From contig JAFEBI010000007.1 of NCBI GenBank assembly GCA_018242725.1, forward strand, positions 92,061 through 156,060: 64,000 nucleotides of DNA, written 5' to 3'. Position 1 is the first letter of the stretch; each line of letters opens with the position of its first letter. The stretch is from Nitrospira sp. GTDB lineage: Bacteria > Nitrospirota > Nitrospiria > Nitrospirales > Nitrospiraceae. Positions 37,152-46,235 of the stretch are shown here, in pieces. Below the pieces are notes generated by a model. The model saw only the letters and a program-made list of their open reading frames with translations, had not been told where the DNA came from and made no database searches. Made by a program: the position numbers and the translations under genes.

Positions 37152-37844
37152 TCATTGGATCGTCTTACTAACCATGTTAGAAGGAGCACTCTCGCCGGCG
37201 CTGTTGTAGTCCGTGACAACGAAATAGTAAGTCCTACCGACAGTTAACCCGTTAACGATGTACGACGTGACAGCACCGACATTAAATGTTTGCGTATATA
37301 ATCCCGGAGCCGTCCCGACGTAGACTTTATAGCCACTAACGGGTGTGCTGGTGACCCCATTCCATTTCAGTGTCGCCGAGGATGTGGTTGATGGCGGTTG
37401 AGTGATGGATGGCGAAATCATCAACGTCACCGGAATAGTTGTGGTTTGCCAGGTGCCTACCTTGATGGTAATGATAGCACTGTACGTGCCCGCTCCTTTC
37501 CCACTGGTGTTAACGGCCACTGAGAGCTGCATAGTGCTGGTCATGGATGTGCTTGTAGGAGACACTGAGAGCCAGGTGGCATTATCTGAGACCGTGAGCG
37601 TAACTGTACTGGATCTGGTCCTCGAGACGGTTATTGTCTGATTATGCGGGTTGCTCCCATTCTGCACCGCAGAATAGGTTAGCGACAGTGGGCTAAAAGT
37701 CGTGGCCGCCAGTCCCTCTGAAGTGAGTCCCAGACAGATGAACACCATGATCCCAAGATTTTTCCATAACCACTGTGCGGGCGAAGCATTGGTTGTATGA
37801 CAAGGAAGTGGGGCGGCGTGAGGTGTCATAATAAAGTGTCTCAA
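37152..37844 (-). CDS. Secreted BACON-like plus Fn3 protein (paralogue A)
   Basis: A 230-residue exported protein. After a basic N-terminus a hydrophobic segment (LGIMVFICLGLTSEGLAATT) acts as a signal peptide. Residues about 45-140 form a BACON-like Ig domain (TFSPLSLTYSAVQNGSNPHNQ, WLSVSPTSTSMTS, AGTYSAIITI). Residues about 150-230 form one Fn3 domain (ATLKWNGVTSTPVSGYKVYVG, then YYFVVTDYNSAGESAPSN), which ends the protein. It appears to start at a TTG (MRHF), matching the ATG start of paralogue B; an ATG at 37829 is the alternative. It lacks a lipobox and a sorting signal. The family function is probably carbohydrate or surface binding. Confidence 0.82.
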   Translation of the reverse strand: MRHFIMTPHAAPLPCHTTNASPAQWLWKNLGIMVFICLGLTSEGLAATTFSPLSLTYSAVQNGSNPHNQTITVSRTRSSTVTLTVSDNATWLSVSPTSTSMTSTMQLSVAVNTSGKGAGTYSAIITIKVGTWQTTTIPVTLMISPSITQPPSTTSSATLKWNGVTSTPVSGYKVYVGTAPGLYTQTFNVGAVTSYIVNGLTVGRTYYFVVTDYNSAGESAPSNMVSKTIQ

Positions 37845-37938
37845 GAGTCTCTCCCTCTGCTGATATGCATCAATCTCGCGTTAAGTTGATTTACAAAGAA
37901 TCTCGTAAGTGCTGTATTATTTTCCTCGAAAAAGGCGC

Positions 37939-38652
37939 TCATTGGATTGTCTTGCTGACCTCTGTAGACTGTGAACTTTCGCCGGCACTGTTATAGGCCG
38001 TTACCGCGAAATAGTATGTTCTCCCCACGGTTAGGCTACTCACCGTTGACGCGGTGACGGTGCCTACGTTGATAGCTCGTGAATACTGACGGGGAGCCTC
38101 ACCAACATAGACTTTGTAGCCGCTGATGGTTGTGCTGGTAACGGCGTTCCATCTGAGGGTAGCCGAAGACGTCGCCCCGCCACCTCCTCCGCTTCCCGGG
38201 GATACAATCAATGTCACGGGCTCGGTATTTTTGCACCAGGTGCCTACCATGGTTGTGATGGTGGCGCTATACGTTCCTGCAACAAGCCCTGCTGTGTTGG
38301 CAGCGGCCGTGAGCGTCTTACTCGTCGTGATCGTTGTGGCGGCTGGTGACACGGTAAGCCAGGAGGCATTGTCGGAAGTGGTAAACGTCGCTGACCAAGT
38401 AGAAGGCCTCGAGACGGCTATGGTCTGATTCGGTGGGTTTGTCGCACCTTGCACCGCATTAAAGGTCAACGATGTGGGCGTCAGACGAATAGTCGAAGCG
38501 GCATCGTGACAGGCCAAACCTCCAGAAGCAAATCCCAGCCAGATGAATGTGGTGCCCAGAAAAATCTGCCAGAACTGCGGCGTAGTTAAACCGTGACTCA
38601 TGCACCAAGATTGAACGGTTTGATGAATGGATGCTCTAGGAAAATGTCTCAT
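37939..38652 (-). CDS. Secreted BACON-like plus Fn3 protein (paralogue B)
   Basis: A 237-residue relative of the neighbouring paralogue A, transcribed in the same direction and ending in the same VSKTIQ. It starts at MRHFPRASIHQT, has a signal peptide about residues 25-46 and then the BACON-like domain (LTPTSLTFNAVQGATNPPNQT, NASWLTVSPAATTITTSK). A glycine-rich linker GSGGGGGATSS, absent in paralogue A, leads to the Fn3 domain (ATLRWNAVTSTTISGYKVYVG). Cys residues near HDAA and GTWCKN may pair. The 94-base gap to paralogue A suggests one transcript. Confidence 0.83.
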   Translation of the reverse strand: MRHFPRASIHQTVQSWCMSHGLTTPQFWQIFLGTTFIWLGFASGGLACHDAASTIRLTPTSLTFNAVQGATNPPNQTIAVSRPSTWSATFTTSDNASWLTVSPAATTITTSKTLTAAANTAGLVAGTYSATITTMVGTWCKNTEPVTLIVSPGSGGGGGATSSATLRWNAVTSTTISGYKVYVGEAPRQYSRAINVGTVTASTVSSLTVGRTYYFAVTAYNSAGESSQSTEVSKTIQ

Positions 38653-38780
38653 AGGTTTTTCCGTTAGCTGCCATGCATAACTCTGGCATTGAATTGGCCA
38701 ACACGACTCTGATCGAATCACAGGATGACTCTCTCGCAAAGACCGTTCACGAGTTGAGCCGTGAGGGGTTTGCACAACGG

Positions 38781-39356
38781 TTACGCTTCCGCCGGAGGGG
38801 TGGTCATCATGATTGCGTTCGAGCAGAGATTTTCCGACTCGACCTCGGTGAACGCACGAATAGCGAAAAAATATTGTGTATTAGGCTCAAGCCCCGTGAT
38901 CGTGGTAGATGAAGCTTTAACAGTTTTGCTTTCTCCTTGGGAGCACCAGCTCAGTTCTTCAGAATGGGACGCTTCGGAGTCCGATTCTTCCGACGTGGTC
39001 TCTACGGACTCTGAACCTTGTGAATGCTTTCCGTAGTAGAGGGTATAACCAGCAACATTAAAGCCTGGAGGTTGATCCCAACTTACATTCGCAGTTATCC
39101 CAGACGACGTTGAGGTCATGGTGATCATCGGATCTTCTCCACCAACATCGGCTACAGTTGAATGCGAGGCTTCCTCTGATTCCATTGCACCGGTCGCGTT
39201 CGTTGGTGCAGAAAGGTTCGAAGCAACCGGTCCGCCTGCATTTTCGTCGGCACAGCCGGTCACTGAAGAGAGCAGAAGAATCATAACTACCGGATAGGCG
39301 ATTGATCGAATGGGCTTGCCACACGCAAGACCGACCAAGGTCTCAAACAGTAACAT
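38781..39356 (-). CDS. Fn3-domain lipoprotein with an acidic insert
   Basis: A 191-residue lipoprotein. The ATG at 39356 follows AAGAGGGG, and the signal VVMILLLSSVTGC ends with lipobox Cys35. After a Ser/Thr-rich linker, one Fn3 domain runs to the C-terminus (ANVSWDQPPGFNVAGYTLYYG, then YFFAIRAFTEVESENLCSN). Between its strands lies an acidic insert, SVETTSEESDSEASHSEE, which could bind calcium. It is the counterpart of the lipoprotein at 33475. It lies about 130 bases before paralogue B and may head that transcript. Confidence 0.8.
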   Translation of the reverse strand: MLLFETLVGLACGKPIRSIAYPVVMILLLSSVTGCADENAGGPVASNLSAPTNATGAMESEEASHSTVADVGGEDPMITMTSTSSGITANVSWDQPPGFNVAGYTLYYGKHSQGSESVETTSEESDSEASHSEELSWCSQGESKTVKASSTTITGLEPNTQYFFAIRAFTEVESENLCSNAIMMTTPPAEA

Positions 39357-39835
39357 ACGTATACCCCTCTTGATGAATCGACATAGAGCTGTGCGATAGC
39401 AAGCTTCTGTATGTTTGTGCCACCTGCAAGGCGGATACACGCTCCGCAATCGATGTTTTCCAAACTGGAAAAGGAAGGTGAGCAAGATCGGTGCCGATAA
39501 GAATATGGAAGATACGCGAGACTTTTTAAGTATTTGGGGTACGTACTTCAGACTGCAGGGTGTACGGTGTGAAGGATATAGCCTGCAGAAGGGTCAAGAA
39601 CGAACAGAACGCTCACATGCACCTTGATAGTTTTTTGGACTCGTGTCTTGCGGGATGATGAAGAGGAAAGCGCTTGGAGTTTTTGGGAGCAGAGGCGATT
39701 TCAACAATGCTGAGCAGATGACCTTCGCTTTCCGAGACGATGATCAAGGGGACAGTATCGGTTGTGCTCACAAACCACAAGGCCTCATTCAACGACGAAG
39801 TTGTTTCGTATTCATGCTTAAAGGTCATCCTGCAC
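39357..39835. other. Intergenic region, possibly with gene debris
   Basis: No supportable gene over 479 bases. On the minus strand a frame ending at 39613 reads YETTSSLNEALWFVSTTD and then VPLIIVSESEGHLLSIVEI, which faintly recalls a response-regulator receiver domain. It has no conserved Asp and breaks off. I treat it as possible debris only. The promoter of the acidic Fn3 lipoprotein should lie near the left end. Confidence 0.35.
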
Positions 39836-40495
39836 TCAATAGATACTCTTACTGACTTCATTTGATGGTTGGCTCTCACCAGCACTATTATAGGCGGTAA
39901 CGGAAAAGTAATAAGTCGTCCCCGTTGTCAACTGGTCAACGGTATACGAAGTGACATTGCCGACAGTGATTGTCCTGCTATAGAGACCTGAGGTGGTCCC
40001 AACTTTTACATTATAGCCACTCAATGATGGGTCAGTAACCCCGTTCCATGCGAGAGTGGCTGTCGTGGCTGATGGGGGAGATGACACGGTCATCGCCACA
40101 GGAACCGTCGTAGTCGCTTTTCCCACCTTGATCGTGATGGTTGCATTGTAGGTGCCGGCGGTGAGCCCACCGATATTGACAGCCACCGTGAGCGTCGTCT
40201 GAGTGGTCATGGAGGTCGTGGCTGGCGAAACGGTCAACCAAGAAGCGTTGTCGGAAGTCGTAACCGTTGCCTGGCTTGTACGACTTCGAGAGACAGATAA
40301 CATTTGATTGCGCGGATTTGTTCCACCTTGAACGGCATTAAACGACAACGTGCTCGGGCTCACTGTGAAGGCCAAGCATTCAGCAGCCGGCCCGAGGCCT
40401 ATGAAGACTGTGACGGCAAGAACCAGCCAGAACCATCGTGTGGGTAGGTATTTATGTTTATCATGAGATCCTGCTGTTTGGTAAGTGCATTCCAT
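39836..40495 (-). CDS. Secreted BACON-like plus Fn3 protein (paralogue C)
   Basis: A third member of the same family, 219 residues from the ATG at 40495 (an ATG at 40528 would add 11). The signal peptide is WFWLVLAVTVFIGLGPAAECLA. The BACON-like domain follows (FTVSPSTLSFNAVQGGTNPRNQ, NASWLTVSPATTSMTTQTT, AGTYNATITIKVG), then an Fn3 domain (ATLAWNGVTDPSLSGYNVKVG) ending in VSKSIY. It is separated from A and B by the acidic lipoprotein and about 480 bases. The three sequences are close, with divergence concentrated in loops, consistent with local duplication. Confidence 0.83.
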   Translation of the reverse strand: MECTYQTAGSHDKHKYLPTRWFWLVLAVTVFIGLGPAAECLAFTVSPSTLSFNAVQGGTNPRNQMLSVSRSRTSQATVTTSDNASWLTVSPATTSMTTQTTLTVAVNIGGLTAGTYNATITIKVGKATTTVPVAMTVSSPPSATTATLAWNGVTDPSLSGYNVKVGTTSGLYSRTITVGNVTSYTVDQLTTGTTYYFSVTAYNSAGESQPSNEVSKSIY

Positions 40496-40942
40496 GAATA
40501 GTGCCTCATTGGTAGGTTTGCATTTCATCGTGTTGTGCGCATCAATATCGTGGTGCACATGGTCTGCTTGTAGCTGAAACAGGAAAGGCAAAATAAGTGC
40601 CTGGCTGGAAGCTGCCTGGCATTCTTTAATTTCCAAGGAGTTCCGAGAGTACTATTGGTACGGATAGCTCAACGATGGTACTGATTCGTATCATGCACAT
40701 CAAATATGTACGCAATGTTCATTCGACCTGTACACCCTTCATTCATAACGGTTCATAATCAAACCACCAAAGACATTACGCGAGCCTGGCTACAGAACAA
40801 ACGCAGCCGGTCTTGTCGGCAGCTATAGAACAATTGTTTATGAATCATGTGAGCTGGAGTTGTCGGGTGAGGCAGATCAGTTAGGTACTGAAGAAAAGGA
40901 TGCAGGTCTATTAAGCTGGAATGCTGTGGCGTACCCGACCCA
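40496..40942. other. Intergenic region between paralogue C and pyruvate kinase
   Basis: No gene, hairpin with T-run or repeat worth naming was seen in these 447 bases. Upstream of paralogue C the sequence is AT-rich and should hold its promoter. The frame at 40860-41111 (+) overlaps the pyruvate kinase gene in antisense and is not credible. Confidence 0.4.
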
Positions 40943-42394
40943 TCAAGACGTGAGAGAGCCGAGTTTGTGCAGCTTCAGCATATTCGTGCCGCCGACTTGT
41001 CCCGCCATGGTTCCAGACACAACAGCGACGATGTCTCCGGGCTTACAGAGATGCTCCATCGTAAGCCGTTGCTCCGCTTCTGCGATCCAGGCTTCAGGTG
41101 CTCCTCCTTGAGACATGAGAAAGGAACGCACGCCCCAATACAGCGCCATCTGACGCCGAATTGTTTCAGAGGGCGTAAAAGCGAGAAGCGGGGAGGACGG
41201 TCGATGTTTTGATATCAAACGGGCGGTCGTGCCGCCTTCCGTAAAGGCCATGATGGCGCGAGCCATGACTGATCTGGCAGCTGAAGCGGCAGCAACAGCA
41301 ATGGCTTCTGCGAACGAGAGATTGTCCCCGCCAGGTTCTGTCTTGACGGTTACACCAAGCTCAGTGGCGTCTTCCGCTGCGCGGATAAGACGATCCATGA
41401 CCTGCACCACCTCAACCGGATAAGCTCCGACCGCAGTTTCGCCCGAGAGCATCACGGCATCAGTGCCATCAAAAACCGCATTGGCGACATCTGAGGCTTC
41501 GGCTCTCGTCGGACGAGTGGCCTGCGTCATCGATTCCAACATCTGCGTGGCGGTAATCACTAACCGACGATGCCGATTGGCTTCGACGATAATGCGTTTC
41601 TGTAAAATTGGCACGGCTTCCGGCCCCATCTCCACTCCAAGATCACCGCGTGCGATCATCACACCGTCCGCACACTCCAAAATGTCGCCCAGTGCCGCAA
41701 CAGCCTCGGCTCGTTCTATCTTCGCGACGAGCGGAATACGACATCCATACTGTTGCAGCTTAGCCCGCGCAGTCTCGATATCTTGTGCCCCTCGCACGAA
41801 GGAGAGCGCCATATAGTCCACTCTCTGTTCGACACCAAATTGGATGTCGATCTGGTCCTTTTCGGTCAGCGTGGGTGCGCTGACTGTAGTGCCAGGGAGG
41901 TTAATTCCTTTATGCGAAGTGATGGTGCCCCCAATGAGGACGGAACAGTCAACGATGTCGTCTTTGATACGGTCAGCGACGAGCTCAATCAACCCATCAT
42001 TGATCAGAATCCGAGACCCGGTACGAAGATCCCGTGTCAGATACGGATATGAAATAGGGATTTCGGGAGAAGAGGTGAGAGCAGCAGATCGTGCGTCCTG
42101 TTCCGATTGGCATGCACGAAGACGAATCGACTGACCGGCTGTGAGGTGAACTCCTGCCTGTGGCACAAGACCTACTCGAATCCTCGGCCCTTGCAGGTCC
42201 TGAATGATGGCCACTGCGACTCTCTGCCTGGCAGCGGCCTGGCGGATGGCGGCAATAGCAGTCGCATGGGTTTCGTGAGTCCCATGAGAAAAGTTCAGCC
42301 GGGCCGCGTTCATCCCGTTTGCAATCAGACGATCTACGATGGCAGGTGAGGAACTAGCAGGTCCGATGGTACAGATGATCTTGGCCTTTCGCAT
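40943..42394 (-). CDS. pyk: Pyruvate kinase
   Basis: Converts phosphoenolpyruvate and ADP to pyruvate and ATP in glycolysis. The 483-residue protein has the full family pattern: KIICTIGPASSSPAIV, MNAARLNFSHGTHE, LQGPRIRVG, the KIERAEAV segment with the catalytic Lys, DGVMIARGDLGVEMG and ITATQMLESMTQATRPTRAE. The C-terminal domain ends with GDIVAVVSGT. The protein is of ordinary length without an extra C-terminal phosphotransfer domain. It is transcribed away from the MinD-like gene across a 239-base gap. Confidence 0.97.
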   Translation of the reverse strand: MRKAKIICTIGPASSSPAIVDRLIANGMNAARLNFSHGTHETHATAIAAIRQAAARQRVAVAIIQDLQGPRIRVGLVPQAGVHLTAGQSIRLRACQSEQDARSAALTSSPEIPISYPYLTRDLRTGSRILINDGLIELVADRIKDDIVDCSVLIGGTITSHKGINLPGTTVSAPTLTEKDQIDIQFGVEQRVDYMALSFVRGAQDIETARAKLQQYGCRIPLVAKIERAEAVAALGDILECADGVMIARGDLGVEMGPEAVPILQKRIIVEANRHRRLVITATQMLESMTQATRPTRAEASDVANAVFDGTDAVMLSGETAVGAYPVEVVQVMDRLIRAAEDATELGVTVKTEPGGDNLSFAEAIAVAAASAARSVMARAIMAFTEGGTTARLISKHRPSSPLLAFTPSETIRRQMALYWGVRSFLMSQGGAPEAWIAEAEQRLTMEHLCKPGDIVAVVSGTMAGQVGGTNMLKLHKLGSLTS

Positions 42395-42633
42395 CTATGT
42401 CTCACACCCCCCTCCGTTCACGACCTGGAGAATCAGATGAAACATACCACAGGTCGATAGTGGAACAACCGGACATCACATGGTTTCTTTCAAAGCGTAT
42501 CGACAATTTGGAATCCTCTATTTTTCTTTTCTTTCACCGAGCAACCAGTACAATGACCTCATCATACTCTTTGATTTCCGTCGAGTCTCTAGCTCGATCA
42601 CGCGCACCTCTTCTCACACAATAGGCAGGCACC

Positions 42634-43707
42634 ATGGCAACTCTCATTTCCGTCGCGTCTGGCAAGGGCGGTGTTGGTAAGAGTGTTGTGTCGGTCAATC
42701 TCGCGTTGGCGTTGGCAAAGGCGGGCCGTCGAGTCATCTTGGCGGATCTAGATGTCGGTGGGGCCGATGCTCACATCATGGTCGGACAACTGAATCCAAC
42801 CGTGACACTAACGGATTTTCTCAACAAACGAGTGGAGCGTTTGGAGGATGTCGCCGTTCCCGTGGCCTTTCATTCAAACCTCCGACTTCTGGCCGGAACA
42901 GGCGAGACCTTGGCGACGGCCAACATGGCCCACGCGCGCAAGAAGCGGCTGATGAAGCAATTCAGAGAACTTTCTGCGGATATCGTGGTGATCGACATTG
43001 GAGCAGGCACGAGCTACCATGCGCTCGACTTTTTCTTACTGGGTGACATTCATTTGGCAGTCGCCACTCCGGAACCAACGTCCGTACTAGACCTCTACCG
43101 ATTCATTAAGTTAGCAGCGATCCGTCGTGTTTTGGCCTGCTTTCTCGCGCGCAGTCCTCTGTCGGAAGCGCTGTCAAACCGTGACTTTTCGAGTGTAGAG
43201 GAGGTCATGAAGGTTGCCGGCGCAACCGATACCGAAGGCCGCGCAGTGGCAGCGGCTGCACTCCAATCGTTTCGGCCTGGCCTCGTCATCAACCGTTCCT
43301 CAAGTCGATCGCAAGTCAACGTGCTCTATCTTCGCAAGATTCTCCATGAGTACGTCGGTGGTGACCTGACGCACGTGGGCGAGATTCCGGAAGATCCTGC
43401 TGTGAGTCTAGCCGTCAGAAGTTTCCTGCCTGTAATCGAAGCAGCGCCGACATCCCCAGCCGGTAAAAGTCTGTTGGCGATCTCGAGCGTCGTTGCTCAC
43501 CTCGTCGGCGCTCACATCAGTAAACAGATAGAACAGACAAAACAAACAGAAGCCAAGGCCATTACGGTATGTCTCTCCAATCTGACATTCTCAAAAGACC
43601 CTCCTGCCGCTATTACTGCGCAACCTGATCGTCCACCTCCTGCGCTTGAACCACAGCAGCCTGCCTCCGCAGCTGTCATCCAAAAGGCAGGCGGGCTCGT
43701 CGCTTGA
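42634..43707 (+). CDS. MinD/FlhG-like P-loop ATPase
   Basis: A 357-residue ATPase of the MinD/ParA class. The deviant Walker A motif is GKGGVGKSVVS (10-20), followed by ILADLDVGGADAH and VVIDIGAGTSYHALDFFLLGD, where an Asp occupies the Walker B strand. The middle resembles FlhG/YlxH-type proteins (AVATPEPTSVLDLYRFIK). The last about 50 residues are Pro-rich (DPPAAITAQPDRPPPALEP). FlhG acts in flagellar placement, but no flagellar genes are visible here, so the target could be a pilus or another polar structure. Confidence 0.85.
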   Translation: MATLISVASGKGGVGKSVVSVNLALALAKAGRRVILADLDVGGADAHIMVGQLNPTVTLTDFLNKRVERLEDVAVPVAFHSNLRLLAGTGETLATANMAHARKKRLMKQFRELSADIVVIDIGAGTSYHALDFFLLGDIHLAVATPEPTSVLDLYRFIKLAAIRRVLACFLARSPLSEALSNRDFSSVEEVMKVAGATDTEGRAVAAAALQSFRPGLVINRSSSRSQVNVLYLRKILHEYVGGDLTHVGEIPEDPAVSLAVRSFLPVIEAAPTSPAGKSLLAISSVVAHLVGAHISKQIEQTKQTEAKAITVCLSNLTFSKDPPAAITAQPDRPPPALEPQQPASAAVIQKAGGLVA

Positions 43708-43807
43708 AAGATGATGGTGAGAGCACGGAGGTCATGGCATCACTGTCCATCGCGCTGTGTGTCGCCCTCGTGAAGGATCTCTCGCATTGAACTTTCGATG
43801 GCATTCA

Positions 43808-44173
43808 CTATTCCGGTGCGGCGGTCACCCTGGTTCCTTCCTTTACCGGTGGTTCAATGATGATATTTGGCCCTTGCACCTTTGGAAGCAGTCCTGCCCC
43901 AGGTTTCTCCAAGAGACGTTCGTCATTTTTGTTGAACAATAAATTCTGTTTCGAACGACTGTCATCGAAGATTGCCGCGTTAGTAAGCGCCTCTTTATTT
44001 TTTGCGTTGGCCTGACCAGGGTCATTGGCCAGTGATTGGCCCATCACAGGGTCAACCGCTTTGCCCATCGGATAGCCTGGATGTTTGGGGAGCGTGGCCG
44101 GATTGGCAAATACAAGAGAAACCGTCAGCGGCACAACAGCCGTCGTAAGCAACACCATGGTTGATGTTTTCAT
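43808..44173 (-). CDS. Small exported protein of unknown function
   Basis: A 121-residue protein starting at an ATG at 44173 preceded by AGGAGG. The signal peptide is MKTSTMVLLTTAVVPLTVSLVFA. The mature part (NPATLPKHPGYPMGKAVDP, then NKNDERLLEKPGAG) is hydrophilic with no recognised domain. It stands alone on this strand, convergent with the ATPase gene. It is probably periplasmic; no function is assigned. Confidence 0.7.
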   Translation of the reverse strand: MKTSTMVLLTTAVVPLTVSLVFANPATLPKHPGYPMGKAVDPVMGQSLANDPGQANAKNKEALTNAAIFDDSRSKQNLLFNKNDERLLEKPGAGLLPKVQGPNIIIEPPVKEGTRVTAAPE

Positions 44174-44421
44174 GGTAAAACCTCCTGGCTGAAGTGGAAA
44201 ACACAACAACGCCATCTCGCAGGCACAAGACCTACTGAGGGCGTCCGTAAACGCGCCGAGATAGAATATGGAGAAAACAGTGGATGGATCCCCGGTTTCA
44301 TAGAAACCTCCGGGATACCTATCAGCATCGCTCCCAAATGAATGGGAGTCAAGGTGGTGAGAATCTGCTCGGGCTAACGCGTTAGAAGAAGGAACCGGAA
44401 GATAACCATAAACATAGTGCG

Positions 44422-45399
44422 TTAGAATCCAAGTTCTTTTTCGAGATCGGCTTTCTTTTTATCAAACTGTTTCTGTTCCGCCTCGCCCTTCTGGCCAAAC
44501 ATGCTTTTCATGCTCTCGCCGGCCTTCTCCATGGCCCGCTGAGACTCCTCTCCTTTCTTCTTGATCTGCGCGGCCATGTCCTTTGCCTTAGGGGAACCGG
44601 CAAATTCGTAATACATCATCGCCTGCCCCTGCGTAAAAGTTGGGTCGGGGCGTTTCATGATCGTGTCACCACGTTGCTCAGCCCGGTCCTTTGCAGGTCT
44701 GTCACTACTGGGAAGGTATTTCATCCACACAGATGCACTCCTGAGTTTCTCGAGTGACTGCGTGCTGGCTTTGCCGAGTTCGCCGATGTTTCCGGTGAGG
44801 CCTTGAGCGTCTTTTTCTTCGGCCTTCATCAGCCGATCGGCATTCATCGAGGCCACCTTTGTTAACTCTTGCCGGAATGCCGGTGGGGAACTATAGGGTT
44901 GTCGTGATCCGGTAGTTAAATCGACCAGTTCATATCGACCATTGTCGATATTCCAGGCCGTTTCGAACAGGCGCAGGTCATCTGATTTGGCCTGAACAGC
45001 TTTGAGCAGAACACGATTCGCTTCCAAATGGTCTCCGATCGTTTCGTAGTAGCGAAAGGCTGACGTTTGTCCATCAGCTCGCACCAGGTCCGCGGAGTAC
45101 AGAGCACCTTTGGCTTCGGCGGCCTTGGCCAAGTCGCGCCCAAGTTTTGGCATATTGGCTTTGGATTTTTCCATCGCACTCTTATCATAACGGTCGAAGC
45201 AGTCATTCACCGCAATTCTCATATACGCGGCAAACAGTGCGGCAGACTGTCCGGCCTGTTCGGCCCTCTTCAACGCAGCCGATTCGGCTAGTGCGGCTTT
45301 TTTCTCCTCGTCACCGAGACAGGGATCATCTGCGTGGACGGCCGGAGTCACGAGAGTCATCAGCATCAGGGAGTAGCCGGCTGCTTTCGTCAGACGCAT
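44422..45399 (-). CDS. Exported helical protein of unknown function
   Basis: A 325-residue protein with a signal peptide (MRLTKAAGYSLMLMTLVTPAVHA) and a mature region rich in Ala, Lys, Glu and Asp, predicted mainly helical. Its C-terminus is a charged coiled-coil-like tail (AQIKKKGEESQRAMEKAGES, then DKKKADLEKELGF). No family was recognised. Two Cys (DPCLGDE and VNDCFDRY) could pair. GGAGG lies nine bases before its ATG. It begins 15 bases after the DUF4412-like gene, so the two form an operon. Confidence 0.72.
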   Translation of the reverse strand: MRLTKAAGYSLMLMTLVTPAVHADDPCLGDEEKKAALAESAALKRAEQAGQSAALFAAYMRIAVNDCFDRYDKSAMEKSKANMPKLGRDLAKAAEAKGALYSADLVRADGQTSAFRYYETIGDHLEANRVLLKAVQAKSDDLRLFETAWNIDNGRYELVDLTTGSRQPYSSPPAFRQELTKVASMNADRLMKAEEKDAQGLTGNIGELGKASTQSLEKLRSASVWMKYLPSSDRPAKDRAEQRGDTIMKRPDPTFTQGQAMMYYEFAGSPKAKDMAAQIKKKGEESQRAMEKAGESMKSMFGQKGEAEQKQFDKKKADLEKELGF

Positions 45400-45414
45400 G
45401 AGTGGTATCCTCCG

Positions 45415-46140
45415 TTACTTACCGAAAAGGCCCTTCATCATCTTGTTGACGTCAGGCATTTGCTCGCCGAGGCTCTCTTTGGCTTGGTTCTCTCGAGACT
45501 GTCTCTGTTGTCGTGCGTCCTTCTTCATGTCCTCGATGTTGGGCATGCCACCCATCATGGCACCCATGTCGTTCTTTGTGTAGCCGGCTGGAATTTCGAA
45601 GAGTGCAGGGTCCTGTTTTTCAATCTTCAGATTGCTCAGTTCACTGGTCATGCGCATCTTCTTGTCACCCTCTTTGGACAGCATATCCATCTTGACGGTG
45701 ATACCTTCCTTGGTGGTCCAGAAAAAGCCGCCGAATTTCCCTGACCCGTCCTTCTTCACTGCCACGATCTTGGATTTGGTGGTCTTCAGACCGTTGATGG
45801 TTTCCGAACCGACCTCGGCCTGTTCCGTGATGTCGAACGCATTCATCCCGGATGCATTGGAGGCATCCATCGGCATTTCCATGTACATAGTGCCCATCAA
45901 CTGCCACACCACCTTCTTATCCTTCCGGATGATTGAAGTCATGCCGTCCGAACTGCCCATCTCCAGGCGTTCCTTGTCGACCGTGTGGTAGATGCGTGAC
46001 TTCATCGTCATACCACCTTCGGTCTCCATCGTGCTGTCGGCCGAGTAATCGATTTTCACTTCCGGAGGCGGCGCGGCAACCACAGCGAGGGGAACCAGTA
46101 GGACGCACGTCAGTAGACCGGCATCACGGAGTAGTCTCAT
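45415..46140 (-). CDS. DUF4412-like exported protein
   Basis: A 241-residue protein with a signal peptide (MRLLRDAGLLTCVLLVPLAVVAAPPP). The body (YSADSTMETEGGMTMKSRIY, WQLMGTMYMEMPM, TINGLKTTKSKIV, WTTKEGITVKMD, DPALFEIPAGYTKND) fits the LolA-like beta-sheet of DUF4412/outer-membrane sorting proteins. The tail is Met-rich (MGAMMGGMPNIEDMKK, VNKMMKGLFGK). The ATG at 46140 is chosen because the AGGAGG lies eight bases before it; the ATG at 46146 is only two bases away. The Met-rich tail may bind copper, which is a guess. Confidence 0.75.
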   Translation of the reverse strand: MRLLRDAGLLTCVLLVPLAVVAAPPPEVKIDYSADSTMETEGGMTMKSRIYHTVDKERLEMGSSDGMTSIIRKDKKVVWQLMGTMYMEMPMDASNASGMNAFDITEQAEVGSETINGLKTTKSKIVAVKKDGSGKFGGFFWTTKEGITVKMDMLSKEGDKKMRMTSELSNLKIEKQDPALFEIPAGYTKNDMGAMMGGMPNIEDMKKDARQQRQSRENQAKESLGEQMPDVNKMMKGLFGK

Positions 46141-46235
46141 ATGCATGTCCTCCTAGGGTAGGGCGGGGGTGAATGGTTGAAGCCTATCGGGATCCGTACG
46201 AGACCGTCAATACGTACAATTTCGCGGGATGGCGG

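Noticed and set aside
39613..39835. Possible response-regulator receiver remnant on the minus strand
   Set aside because: Only a weak resemblance, with no phosphoacceptor Asp and no continuing domain. Mentioned as debris only.
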